The position numbers and the translations under genes were made by a program. A DNA stretch of 33,261 nucleotides from Stenotrophomonas humi (GTDB lineage Bacteria; Pseudomonadota; Gammaproteobacteria; Xanthomonadales; Xanthomonadaceae), in the NCBI RefSeq assembly GCF_001431415.1, contig NZ_LDJI01000049.1:1-33261 (forward strand). Reading direction: 5' to 3'. The notes under the pieces were generated by a model. It was not told the origin of the DNA. It saw only the letters and a program-made list of their open reading frames with translations, and did not search any database. This document shows positions 25,894 through 32,615 of this stretch, piece after piece; the first letter of the stretch is position 1; every line of letters begins with the position of its first letter.

Positions 25894-26409
25894 TCAGTCG
25901 ACCCGGGCCACCACCACCAGCGCCGGCCGCAGCAGGCGCTCGTTGAGCAGGTAGCCCTTCTGGAACACCTGGACCACGCTGCCGGGGGCCGCGCCATTGG
26001 CGTCGACCTGGCTGATGGCCTGGTGGTGTTCCGGGTTGAAGGCCTCGCCCATCGGGTTCAGCAGGACCAGGCCGTTGTCGGCAGCCACTTTCAGCAGCTG
26101 CTTGTAGGTCAGCTCCATGCCCTCGCGCAGCGGATTGGGCTCCGTGCCAGCGGCAGCGAGACCGGCGTCCAGGCTGTCGAACACCGGCAGCAGTTCGCCC
26201 AGCAGCTTTTCGTTGGCGAACTTGCGGGCCTGATCGACATCACGGGCCACACGCCGGCGCTGGTTTTCCAGGTCGGCGCGCTCACGCAGTGCGTCCGCCT
26301 TGACCTGCTCCAACTCGGCACGCAGGGCTTGGATCTGCGCTTCGTGCTGATCGGCCAACACGCCATCAGCACCGGTTTCAAGATTGGTTTCGGGGTGATC
26401 TTGGTTCAT
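25894..26409 (-). CDS. grpE: Nucleotide exchange factor GrpE
   Basis: GrpE releases ADP from DnaK and acts as a thermosensor through its long N-terminal helices. The 171-residue product has an acidic disordered start, a long coiled-coil region (about 22-75, including AQIQALRAELEQVKADALRE and RADLENQRRRVARD), and the C-terminal beta domain with the family signature near VVQVFQKGYLLNERLLRPA. The ATG at 26409 has AGGGA about 8 nt upstream. It leads the grpE-dnaK-dnaJ cluster and faces recN. The repressor gene hrcA, often upstream of grpE in relatives, is not present between grpE and recN. Confidence 0.97.
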   Translation of the reverse strand: MNQDHPETNLETGADGVLADQHEAQIQALRAELEQVKADALRERADLENQRRRVARDVDQARKFANEKLLGELLPVFDSLDAGLAAAGTEPNPLREGMELTYKQLLKVAADNGLVLLNPMGEAFNPEHHQAISQVDANGAAPGSVVQVFQKGYLLNERLLRPALVVVARVD

Positions 26410-26452
26410 TTCCGGTTCCCTGGCGGAGGTTCTGCCCGCCTACCCCGCCCCG

Positions 26453-26479
26453 TATGTGGGCGTTGCGGTCGGTTTCAAG
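26453..26479 (-). promoter_or_regulatory. Putative sigma-32 promoter of grpE
   Basis: On the minus strand CTTGAAA (26473-26479), a 12-nt spacer and CCCACATA (26453-26460) match the heat-shock consensus well. The transcript would have a leader of about 35 nt. No CIRCE operator (TTAGCACTC-N9-GAGTGCTAA) is nearby. Confidence 0.7.
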
Positions 26480-26538
26480 GTTCCGGCTCATCTTTTGAGA
26501 CAGTGCGTCGCTATCCTGCGACAGCTAGCACCTCTGCA

Positions 26539-26566
26539 TTGACCTGCCCGGCGCACATGCTAGCTT
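26539..26566 (+). promoter_or_regulatory. Candidate recN promoter
   Basis: TTGACC (26539-26544), a 16-nt spacer and TAGCTT (26561-26566) with an upstream TG form a moderate extended -10 promoter. The palindrome GCTAGC occurs at 26524-26529 and again at 26559-26564 over the -10. No xanthomonad-type LexA box (TTAG-N6-TACTA-like) was found. Confidence 0.35.
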
Positions 26567-26591
26567 TGCCCGGCCCCACTAGCTGCCTGCC

Positions 26592-28259
26592 ATGCTCAAA
26601 CATCTTTCGATCAAGGATTTTGCTGTTGTCCGTGCCACCGAGCTGGAGTTTGGGCCGGGCATGACCGTTGTTTCGGGTGAAACCGGTGCGGGTAAATCGC
26701 TCATGGTTGACGCACTGGGCTTCCTGTCCGGCCTGCGCGCCGATTCCGGCGTGGTCCGCCACGGCGCCAGCCGCGCCGAGCTTTCGGCCGAATTCAGCCT
26801 TGAAGCCGACATGCCGGCCCGCCAATGGCTGCGCGACAACGAACTCGACGATGAAGACCAATGCCAGCTGCGCCGGGTGATCCGTGCCGACGGCGGCTCA
26901 CGCGCTTTCATCAATGGCCGCCCGGTACCGGTATCGCAGCTGGCTGAACTGGCCGCCTTCCTGGTCGAAATCCATGGCCAGCACGATCAGCAGGCACTGC
27001 TCTCGCGGCCCAGCCAGCTGTCGTTGCTGGACGCCTTTGCCCGCAACGAAGCCGAACGCGCTGCCGTGCGCGCCGCCACGACCGGCTGGCAGGCCCTGCT
27101 GGACGAGCGCGACGCGCTGTCCCAGCAAGGTGACGTCTCCGACCGCATCGGCTTCCTTGAACACCAGCAAGGTGAGCTGCAGCGTGAGGAACTGGAACCG
27201 GCCGCCATCGCCAACCTGGCCAGCAGCCACCGCCGCCAGGCCCATTCCACCGCCTTGATCGAAGCCTGCCAGCGCGCAGGCGGCATGCTCAATGGCGACG
27301 ACGATTCACCGTCCCTGCTGTCCCTGCTGCAGCAGGTGCGTCAGGAGCTGGCACGTGTCAGCCAGCACGACAGCCGCCTGGGTGACGTCGACGGCATGCT
27401 CGACGCCGCCGGCATTCAGCTGGATGAAGCGCTGGCGCAGCTGGACCGCGTACAGGACGACCTGGACAGCGACCCGGACGCCTTCGAGGATATCGAACGC
27501 CGCCTCGGCCGCCTGCACGATCTGGCGCGCAAGCACCGCGTACCGATGGAAGAACTCGCCAGCACCCGCGACCGCATCGAAACGGAGCTGGAACAACTGC
27601 GCGGCGCCGACGAGCGCCTGGCCAAGCTGGCAGGTGAAATCGACAAGGCCGCCAGTCACTGGCAGGCCCAGGCCGCACAACTGAGCCAAAGCCGCAAAGC
27701 TGCCGCCAGTGCGCTTTCAGACACCACGACCGCACTGATCGGCGAACTGGGCATGGGCGGCGGCCAGTTCCTGATCGCACTGGAGCCTCAGCCACAGTTG
27801 CGCCCGGACCCCAACGGTGCCGAGCGGGTCGAATTCCTGGTGGCCGCCAACGCTGGCCAGCCGCCTCGCGCCCTGCGCAAGGTCGCCTCGGGCGGTGAGT
27901 TGTCGCGCATCTCCCTGGCCATCGAAGTGGCCGCCCTTGGGCTGGACGCCGTGCCGACCATGGTGTTCGACGAGGTGGATTCGGGCATCGGCGGCGCCAT
28001 CGCCGACATCGTCGGCAAGAAGCTGCGCGCCCTCGGCGAACGCCGGCAGGTGCTGTGTGTCACCCACCTGCCGCAGGTCGCCTCCAAGGGCCACTCGCAC
28101 TACCGGGTCAGCAAAGCGCCGGTGGAAGGCATGACCCAAAGCGCCGTGGAACTGCTCGACGCCAAGGGCCGCGAGGAAGAGCTGGCCCGCATGCTGGGCG
28201 GCGCCGAAGTCAGCAAGGAAGCCCGCGCCGCCGCCCGCAAGCTGCTGACGGAGGCTTGA
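26592..28259 (+). CDS. recN: DNA repair protein RecN
   Basis: RecN is an SMC-like ATPase acting in double-strand-break repair by recombination. The 555-residue product has Walker A GETGAGKS (29-36) at the N terminus. A coiled-coil middle (about 150-375) is rich in Glu/Arg/Leu helices, and the C-terminal lobe carries the ABC signature SGGELSR (433-439) and Walker B VFDE (458-461). VCVTHLPQVA near 490 is a further conserved stretch. The length matches E. coli RecN (553). The ATG at 26592 is the only sensible start, though no Shine-Dalgarno precedes it. recN is SOS-induced in many bacteria, but no LexA site is evident here. It diverges from grpE and converges on fur. Confidence 0.97.
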   Translation: MLKHLSIKDFAVVRATELEFGPGMTVVSGETGAGKSLMVDALGFLSGLRADSGVVRHGASRAELSAEFSLEADMPARQWLRDNELDDEDQCQLRRVIRADGGSRAFINGRPVPVSQLAELAAFLVEIHGQHDQQALLSRPSQLSLLDAFARNEAERAAVRAATTGWQALLDERDALSQQGDVSDRIGFLEHQQGELQREELEPAAIANLASSHRRQAHSTALIEACQRAGGMLNGDDDSPSLLSLLQQVRQELARVSQHDSRLGDVDGMLDAAGIQLDEALAQLDRVQDDLDSDPDAFEDIERRLGRLHDLARKHRVPMEELASTRDRIETELEQLRGADERLAKLAGEIDKAASHWQAQAAQLSQSRKAAASALSDTTTALIGELGMGGGQFLIALEPQPQLRPDPNGAERVEFLVAANAGQPPRALRKVASGGELSRISLAIEVAALGLDAVPTMVFDEVDSGIGGAIADIVGKKLRALGERRQVLCVTHLPQVASKGHSHYRVSKAPVEGMTQSAVELLDAKGREEELARMLGGAEVSKEARAAARKLLTEA

Positions 28260-28337
28260 AGCCATAAGGCTTGAACTTTGGGTTTGAGCCTGGGCTTTGG
28301 GCCTCAAAGTCTTGCCTCCCGCCCGCGCGACAGAGAC

Positions 28338-28423
28338 TGGGGTGAGGGCAGCTCCCGGGCTTTCCAGCTCCCGCCCCCAAAGTGCCCTCCCCAAACCTCC
28401 CTTCGGCCTGCGGCGAAGGGAGG
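28338..28423. repeat. Dispersed hairpin repeat between recN and fur
   Basis: The 15-mer TGGGGTGAGGGCAGC (28338-28352) is identical to 9952-9966. A perfect 10-bp stem, CCTCCCTTCG (28396-28405) with CGAAGGGAGG (28414-28423), follows. It is a partial relative of the repeat between sucB and lpd. The stretch 28260-28449 holds no gene that I can support. Confidence 0.6.
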
Positions 28424-28449
28424 GAGCAAAAGTCCCTTCCTCAAAAACA

Positions 28450-28475
28450 AAAACACCGGCCAAGGCCGGTGTTTT
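28450..28475. terminator. Bidirectional terminator between recN and fur
   Basis: A perfect 12-bp stem AAAACACCGGCC / GGCCGGTGTTTT with a 2-nt loop has A-runs on the left and T-runs on the right, so it can serve recN (+) and fur (-), which converge here. Confidence 0.9.
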
Positions 28476-28513
28476 CCATTCCCGTGACACGGCCAGAAGG
28501 CCGCGCTACCGAC

Positions 28514-28936
28514 TCAACGCCGCTTCTTGCGCACGTACAACACCAGGGAATGCTCTTCCAGGTCGTAGCCGTGATCGGCTGCGATCTTGCGCTGCAGCTG
28601 TTCGATCTCGTGGCTCTCGAATTCGATGATCTTGCCGGTGTCCATATCCACCATGTGGTCGTGGTGGCTACCGCGGTCCAGTTCATAAACCGCCTGGCCG
28701 CCTTCGAAGTTGTGCTTGAGCACCAGCCCGGCCGCTTCGAACTGCGTGAGCACACGGTAAACCGTGGCCAGGCCGATCTCGTCGCCGCAATCAAGCAACT
28801 GCCGATAGATATCTTCGGCGGTCAGGTGGTGATGGGGGGTGTTTTGCTCAAGCAGGGCAAGGATGCGCATCCGGGGATGCGTCACCTTCAGGCCGACTTT
28901 GCGCAGGTCATTGGATTCCATGGCCATCGTGTTCAT
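28514..28936 (-). CDS. fur: Ferric uptake regulator Fur
   Basis: Fur represses iron-uptake genes when bound to Fe(II). The 140-residue product has an N-terminal winged helix (LKVTHPRMRILALLEQ to IGLATVYRVLTQFEAAGLV) and a C-terminal dimerisation domain with the metal-binding SHHDHMVDMDTGKIIEFES. The CxxC zinc pairs of E. coli Fur are absent: the sequence reads MVDMDTG where E. coli has a cysteine pair, as in Pseudomonas and Xanthomonas Fur. The start is uncertain: ATGs at 28936, 28927 and 28921 are in frame. The last (MESNDLRKVG) best fits Fur proteins I recall from xanthomonads, while 28936 gives the longest product. It diverges from bamE, the fur-omlA arrangement described in Xanthomonas. 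Confidence 0.95.
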   Translation of the reverse strand: MNTMAMESNDLRKVGLKVTHPRMRILALLEQNTPHHHLTAEDIYRQLLDCGDEIGLATVYRVLTQFEAAGLVLKHNFEGGQAVYELDRGSHHDHMVDMDTGKIIEFESHEIEQLQRKIAADHGYDLEEHSLVLYVRKKRR

Positions 28937-29026
28937 TGGCGGTTTTCCCGCCAGTTGTCTCCGGTCAGATCGCGCTGGGTGCCGGGGAGTGTATCATCGG
29001 CTCGATATCCTAAATCGCCCTACCCA

Positions 29027-29422
29027 ATGCGCAACCTCCTGTTGATCGCCGTAGTCGCCCTGTCCACCACCGGCTGCGGCATCATCTACAAGCAGCCCAT
29101 TTACCAGGGCAACCTCATCCGCGAGCAGTCCGTGGCCCAGCTGCAGGCTGGCCAGAGCAAGCAGCAGGTCAATGCGCTGCTGGGCACGCCGTCCATTCCC
29201 GACCCGTTCCACGCGCAGCGCTGGGACTACACCGCCAGCCAGCGCGTTGACCGCCTCGGCCGCACCGAAGTGAAGAACTTCACGGTGTTCTTCGAGAACG
29301 ACCAGGTGTCGCGCTGGGAGGGTGACTACTTCCCGACCCAAGACGCCGAACTCGCCCGCAAGAGCGTGCGCCAGTTTGGCCGCAACCTGGCCAAGGACAA
29401 GAAGAAGCGCGGCGGCCGCTAA
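29027..29422 (+). CDS. bamE: Outer membrane assembly lipoprotein BamE (OmlA/SmpA)
   Basis: BamE is a small lipoprotein of the BAM complex that inserts beta-barrel proteins in the outer membrane. The 131-residue product has a lipoprotein signal peptide (MRNLLLIAVVALSTTGC) with the lipidated cysteine at 17. A BamE/SmpA domain follows, with YQGNLIREQSVAQLQAGQSK and VNALLGTPSIPDPFHAQRWDY characteristic. The Lys/Arg-rich C terminus (KDKKKRGGR) is typical of xanthomonad OmlA. The start at 29027 puts the signal peptide exactly at the N terminus; the longer frame runs back through fur. It diverges from fur. Its terminator lies inside the end of the convergent rnfH gene. Confidence 0.95.
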   Translation: MRNLLLIAVVALSTTGCGIIYKQPIYQGNLIREQSVAQLQAGQSKQQVNALLGTPSIPDPFHAQRWDYTASQRVDRLGRTEVKNFTVFFENDQVSRWEGDYFPTQDAELARKSVRQFGRNLAKDKKKRGGR

Positions 29423-29443
29423 GCACCACCGCTGCTTGAAAAC

Positions 29444-29701
29444 TCAATCGCCGCCGCGCGCACGCCGGCGGCGATTTTCTTTGGGGTCGGCCAACAAGGG
29501 CCGCAGCAACTCGACCCGGTCACCGTCCTGCAGCAGCTGCTGCGGCCGCGCCAGCAAGCCGTGGACAGCGTAGGCAACCGCCTCACCGCCAACATCCAGC
29601 GCAGCCATTTCCACCGCATCGGACAGCACGCAGCCCTCAGGCAGTTCCAGCTCCTGCCGCTGATAGCGATCCGGCCAGGCCAGCACGACTTCCACGCGCA
29701 T
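29444..29701 (-). CDS. rnfH: RnfH family protein (UPF0125)
   Basis: The 85-residue product is a ubiquitin-like beta-grasp protein of the RnfH family. DGDRVELLRPLLADPKENRR near the C terminus matches the E. coli homologue ([20 protein letters not shown]). The conserved VEVVLAWPDRYQRQELELPE forms the first strands. Its function is unclear; it is consistently paired with ratA, and here it starts 3 nt after the ratA stop. Its last dozen codons coincide with the bamE terminator stem-loop on the other strand, so that sequence has two jobs. The start is the ATG at 29701-29699. Confidence 0.88.
   Translation of the reverse strand: MRVEVVLAWPDRYQRQELELPEGCVLSDAVEMAALDVGGEAVAYAVHGLLARPQQLLQDGDRVELLRPLLADPKENRRRRARGGD
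29446..29482 (+). terminator. bamE terminator embedded in the rnfH 3' end
   Basis: A perfect 11-bp stem, AATCGCCGCCG (29446-29456) with CGGCGGCGATT (29466-29476), is followed by TTCTTT, 24 nt after the bamE stop. It overlaps the stop and last codons of rnfH. Confidence 0.85.
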
Positions 29702-29704
29702 GAC

Positions 29705-30133
29705 TCAGTCCTCCTGGTCGGCCACACGCACGAAATCGTTGACCATGCGGTCAGCCAGCCCCTGGAAACCCAGTGCCAGCGCCGGCCCCAGCAAGCGCGA
29801 AGTCGGCTCGAACTCCAGCTCCAGGGTCACTTTGCAGGCGTTGTCGGCCAGCGGCTGGAAATCCCAGCGGCCGTGCAAGCGCTTGAACGGACCGTCGCGC
29901 AACTGCATATCGATGCTGCGCGGGCGCTGCAGCGTGTTCTCGGTCATGAACCAGGTGCGGAACGAGCCCAGCCCCAGATCCAGCCGCGCAACCAGCTTGT
30001 CCTCCCCTTGTTCGAGGATGTCCGCTCTGTCACACCAGCGGAACCGGCGCGGATAGGCGGAGACGTCATTGACCAGGTCAAACATTCGCTCTGCAGAGTG
30101 TTCGACCAGAGCGCTTCGGCGGATGGTAGGCAT
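29705..30133 (-). CDS. ratA: RatA/PasT family START-like protein
   Basis: The 142-residue product belongs to the polyketide cyclase/START-like family of E. coli RatA (PasT) and mitochondrial COQ10. The N terminus MPTIRRSALVEHSAERMFDL aligns with E. coli RatA (MPQISRTALVPYSAEQMYQL), and GPFKRLHGRWDFQPL is also characteristic. E. coli RatA was reported to block 70S ribosome assembly. The COQ10 relationship suggests quinone binding and a respiratory role, so the toxin label should be used with caution. It pairs with rnfH downstream and diverges from smpB across about 50 bp, the usual ratA-rnfH/smpB layout. No Shine-Dalgarno precedes the start at 30133. Confidence 0.88.
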   Translation of the reverse strand: MPTIRRSALVEHSAERMFDLVNDVSAYPRRFRWCDRADILEQGEDKLVARLDLGLGSFRTWFMTENTLQRPRSIDMQLRDGPFKRLHGRWDFQPLADNACKVTLELEFEPTSRLLGPALALGFQGLADRMVNDFVRVADQED

Positions 30134-30172
30134 GAGGAATACGATGGATATCCGGAATGCCTCCGAATCGGA

Positions 30173-30178
30173 GACAAT
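30173..30178 (+). promoter_or_regulatory. Possible -10 box of smpB, predicting a leaderless mRNA
   Basis: GACAAT is followed by six bases and the smpB ATG. A perfect 13-bp dyad CTCCGA-a-TCGGAG (30161-30173) abuts it. The match to TATAAT is 4 of 6. Confidence 0.35.
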
Positions 30179-30184
30179 ACGTAA

Positions 30185-30688
30185 ATGAGCAAGAACACCG
30201 GCAAGGATAAAGCAAAGAGCGCGACGGCCGACAAAACCATCGCGTTGAACAAGCGTGCCCGTCACGAATACCACCTCGAAGAGCGTTTCGAGGCCGGCTT
30301 GGTACTGCAGGGCTGGGAGATCAAGGCCATCCGCGCCGGGCGTGGCAACATGACCGACGCCTACGCCTACGTGAAGGACGGCGAGATTTTCCTGATCGGT
30401 GCCCAGATCACCCCGCTGATCCAGGCATCGACCCATACCATTCCCGAAGACCGCCGCCAGCGGAAGCTGCTGCTGCACCGGCGCGAGATCGACAAGCTGA
30501 TCGGCCGCATCGAACGCGACGGCTACACGCTTGTGCCCACCGCGATGTACTGGAGCAGGAACAAGATCAAGCTCGAGATCGCACTGGCCAAGGGCAAGCA
30601 GGCCCACGACAAGCGCGACAGTGCCAAGGATCGCGACTGGGCGATCGAGAAGCAGCGCGCCATGCGCAACCACAACCGCAACGCCTGA
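30185..30688 (+). CDS. smpB: SsrA (tmRNA)-binding protein SmpB
   Basis: SmpB carries tmRNA to stalled ribosomes for trans-translation. The 167-residue product has the oligonucleotide-binding beta-barrel core (NKRARHEYHLEERFEAGLVL, GWEIKAIRAGRGNMTDAYA) and a basic C-terminal tail (KDRDWAIEKQRAMRNHNRNA) that folds into the mRNA channel. The tail motif DWxxxK is intact. The ssrA gene is not in the window. The start at 30185 has no Shine-Dalgarno, and a -10-like box lies 6 nt upstream. A GNAT gene follows 2 nt after the stop. Confidence 0.96.
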   Translation: MSKNTGKDKAKSATADKTIALNKRARHEYHLEERFEAGLVLQGWEIKAIRAGRGNMTDAYAYVKDGEIFLIGAQITPLIQASTHTIPEDRRQRKLLLHRREIDKLIGRIERDGYTLVPTAMYWSRNKIKLEIALAKGKQAHDKRDSAKDRDWAIEKQRAMRNHNRNA

Positions 30689-30690
30689 TC

Positions 30691-31107
30691 GTGGCGAGTG
30701 CTGAGGTGCGCGTCGCCAGCACGCAGGATGTGCAGGAGTTGTGCGCACGGTTGCTGGCCTTCAACCGCAAGGCCAGCGGCTTCGGCTTCGACGAGTCCCC
30801 GCTGCAACTGGCCAGTCACGACGCCGAAGGCAGGCTCGTCGCCGGCCTGCTTGGCGAAATCTGCGCCGGCTGGCTCACCCTCCACATAGTGTGGGTTGAT
30901 CCGGACAATCGCAGCCACGGACTGGGCAGCCAACTACTGTTGCAGGCAGAGCAACAAGCCAAGGCTGCCGGCGCGCATGGCGTGCTACTCGACACCTTCG
31001 ACTGGCAGGCCGAAGGCTTCTATCTGCGCCACGGCTACGAAGTATTTGGGCGACTGGCCGATTTTCCTCTAGGCCATGAGCGCATTTACCTGCGCAAGAA
31101 GCTCTAG
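30691..31107 (+). CDS. GNAT family N-acetyltransferase
   Basis: The 138-residue product is a single GNAT domain. The acetyl-CoA-binding motif A is visible as VDPDNRSHGLGSQLLLQAE (about 70-88), followed by the C-terminal FDWQAEGFYLRHGYEVFGRL, the usual beta-bulge and helix region. The start is GTG at 30691, 2 nt after the smpB stop, implying co-transcription with smpB. The substrate is unknown. Its TAG stop shares bases with the TAG stop of the convergent membrane-protein gene (CTAG, 31104-31107). Confidence 0.85.
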   Translation: MASAEVRVASTQDVQELCARLLAFNRKASGFGFDESPLQLASHDAEGRLVAGLLGEICAGWLTLHIVWVDPDNRSHGLGSQLLLQAEQQAKAAGAHGVLLDTFDWQAEGFYLRHGYEVFGRLADFPLGHERIYLRKKL

Positions 31108-31730
31108 CCCAGCAGCACATCACGCCGCCGACGGCGCAGCATCCCCGGCCGCTGCAGGCTTGCATGCAGCACGCTCAAGCTCACCACTTCAGACAGCTCC
31201 GCCGCGTGCCGGTCCTCACCGGCCAGCCATTGCCGGGCCGCGACAGCCGCGTCCGGTGATAACAGGGCCAATATCTCCGCATCTTCCAGCCCATCAGCCT
31301 GCAACTGCACGGCCCGCGAAAGCTGGACCAACCGCGCGGTCCGTATCAGCACCTGCGCCAAGCCCAGAGCCATGGCGGCCAACGCCGTCCGCTGCACGCC
31401 AGCCGGCTCCAGCCCGGCCCATCCCGACTGCAGCAGCAACAGCAGCAGAACGGCAAGCAGGTACACGCCCAGCCAACGCCGCCGTACCGAGCGCATCCAG
31501 CCAACCAGCACCGCGCAGAGCAACAACACCAGCGGTGCAAGCGGCGGCCAATACAAGCGCCCGGCCCAGACCGTTGTCAGCACCAGCGCCGACAACAGCA
31601 GATAGAACGGCGCAGGCGCCAGTAAGCGCTGCCGCAACCGGGCACCGACACCATTTACCATGGCTTGCAGATGGCGCGTATCGCGTTGCTGCATGACTGA
31701 ACCCAACTGGTCGAGATCGAAAGCAGGCAT
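31104..31730 (-). CDS. Multi-pass membrane protein of unknown function
   Basis: The 208-residue product has about four hydrophobic segments (residues 40-60, 63-79, 86-103 and 115-131; for example WLGVYLLAVLLLLLLQSGW). A polar N terminus (MPAFDLDQLGSVMQQRD) and a soluble helical C-terminal half with an Arg-rich end (LRRRRRDVLLG) flank them. I do not recognise a family. The start at 31730 has GGGAGG directly before it; an ATG at 31694 is an alternative. The gene converges on the GNAT gene with shared stop bases. Confidence 0.65.
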   Translation of the reverse strand: MPAFDLDQLGSVMQQRDTRHLQAMVNGVGARLRQRLLAPAPFYLLLSALVLTTVWAGRLYWPPLAPLVLLLCAVLVGWMRSVRRRWLGVYLLAVLLLLLLQSGWAGLEPAGVQRTALAAMALGLAQVLIRTARLVQLSRAVQLQADGLEDAEILALLSPDAAVAARQWLAGEDRHAAELSEVVSLSVLHASLQRPGMLRRRRRDVLLG

Positions 31731-31822
31731 CCTCCCGCCCTGAACGTCGCAGAAAGGTCGCCGCGAAGTTAATCCCGACGTGCCGCGGAGTGCATCGCGC
31801 GGCAATTCCGGCGCTCGGTTGA

Positions 31823-31846
31823 CTAGACTGCCCCCCCCCTCTGGAG
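31823..31846 (+). promoter_or_regulatory. Leader with a run of nine C before a small membrane-protein gene
   Basis: A TAGACT box (31823-31828) is followed by nine consecutive C (31831-31839), GGAG (31843-31846) and, 10 nt later, the ATG at 31857. The C-run would lie at or just after the transcription start and could change length by slippage. Confidence 0.35.
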
Positions 31847-31856
31847 CTTGAACACG

Positions 31857-32225
31857 ATGGATCGCTGGTACACCGCCACATTGCTGTCCCTGATCATTCA
31901 CCAGATCGACGCGGCCTACTGGCACGAATGGGATATGTTCCGGGTTCCCGGCGGCATCCAGGGGTTTCTCGTATTCAACGCAGTGGCTGTGGGGCTGTTG
32001 CTGTACGGCTACCGCCAGGTGGTACTGGGCACGCGCCACGCAAGCCGATATGCCCTGCTCTGTGGAGGCATAGGCGTACTCACCGCACTGCTGCATGCAG
32101 GCTTTGCAGCCACCGGGCACCAGCAGTTCAACCTGCCACTGTCGATCGCGACCATCGCAGCATGCCTGGCAAGCGGCACCGGCCTATTGTTGAAGGCCAA
32201 GCACTCCGCCAATTCAGACGAGTGA
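31857..32225 (+). CDS. Small integral membrane protein (DUF6713-like)
   Basis: The 122-residue product has about four hydrophobic helices (near 5-20, 36-52, 65-85 and 93-113). The conserved-looking block HQIDAAYWHEWDMF (15-28) followed by PGGIQGFLVFN resembles a family I recall as DUF6713, but the recall is not certain and no function is known for it. The ATG at 31857 has GGAG 10 nt upstream; a TTG at 31848 is in frame. The 3' end overlaps the convergent 79-aa gene by 12 nt. Confidence 0.65.
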   Translation: MDRWYTATLLSLIIHQIDAAYWHEWDMFRVPGGIQGFLVFNAVAVGLLLYGYRQVVLGTRHASRYALLCGGIGVLTALLHAGFAATGHQQFNLPLSIATIAACLASGTGLLLKAKHSANSDE

Positions 32226-32453
32226 CTGTTCAGGCTTTTCGCTGATGAAGTAGGTCGCTTCTGCGCAGGAGCGCATATCAAAGCAATGCGTTCGCCCGTC
32301 GCAACTGAACTCCGCTGTTGTCGCGACAGGGTCAACCTGCGCCAGAGCTGGTACGGAAGACAGCATCTTTGGACCGTGCCCATTCTTGACCTTTCCGTAT
32401 CCGTACCCAGCCAAAGCGCCCGCGACAACCAGTACCAAGAGCTCCTTCATCAT
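32214..32453 (-). CDS. Short membrane-anchored protein with a clipped Excalibur-like domain
   Basis: The 79-residue product starts with a hydrophobic anchor or signal (MKELLVLVVAGALAGYGYG). It ends in FSCDGRTHCFDMRSCAEATYF, which looks like the first half of an Excalibur domain. Family members normally continue with an NCPG-like turn and an acidic calcium-binding loop ending in a cysteine (roughly DGDGIPCE). Here the frame ends after ISEKPEQSLV, within the 3' end of the convergent membrane-protein gene, so the second half is missing. The start is ATG at 32453 or 32450, with AGGG just upstream. Either the gene is truncated by rearrangement or the family is divergent; I favour truncation. Confidence 0.5.
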   Translation of the reverse strand: MMKELLVLVVAGALAGYGYGKVKNGHGPKMLSSVPALAQVDPVATTAEFSCDGRTHCFDMRSCAEATYFISEKPEQSLV

Positions 32454-32615
32454 CCCTGACCCTCTCGTTTCCCAGCGGCGAGCCTATTAAGAATGGCTTG
32501 ACCAACAAGTTAGTCAGATTTCCCCTACAGTCATTCGGGGATATTCCGCATGGAATCGGAGAATCCCTGACACCAGGATCTGTATCTTCCCGTGCAGCCA
32601 CATAGGTGGATGCCT

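Noticed and set aside
29705..30133. Calling ratA-rnfH a toxin-antitoxin pair
   Set aside because: The pairing is common in Proteobacteria, but an antitoxin role of RnfH is disputed and the sequence here gives no support for it.
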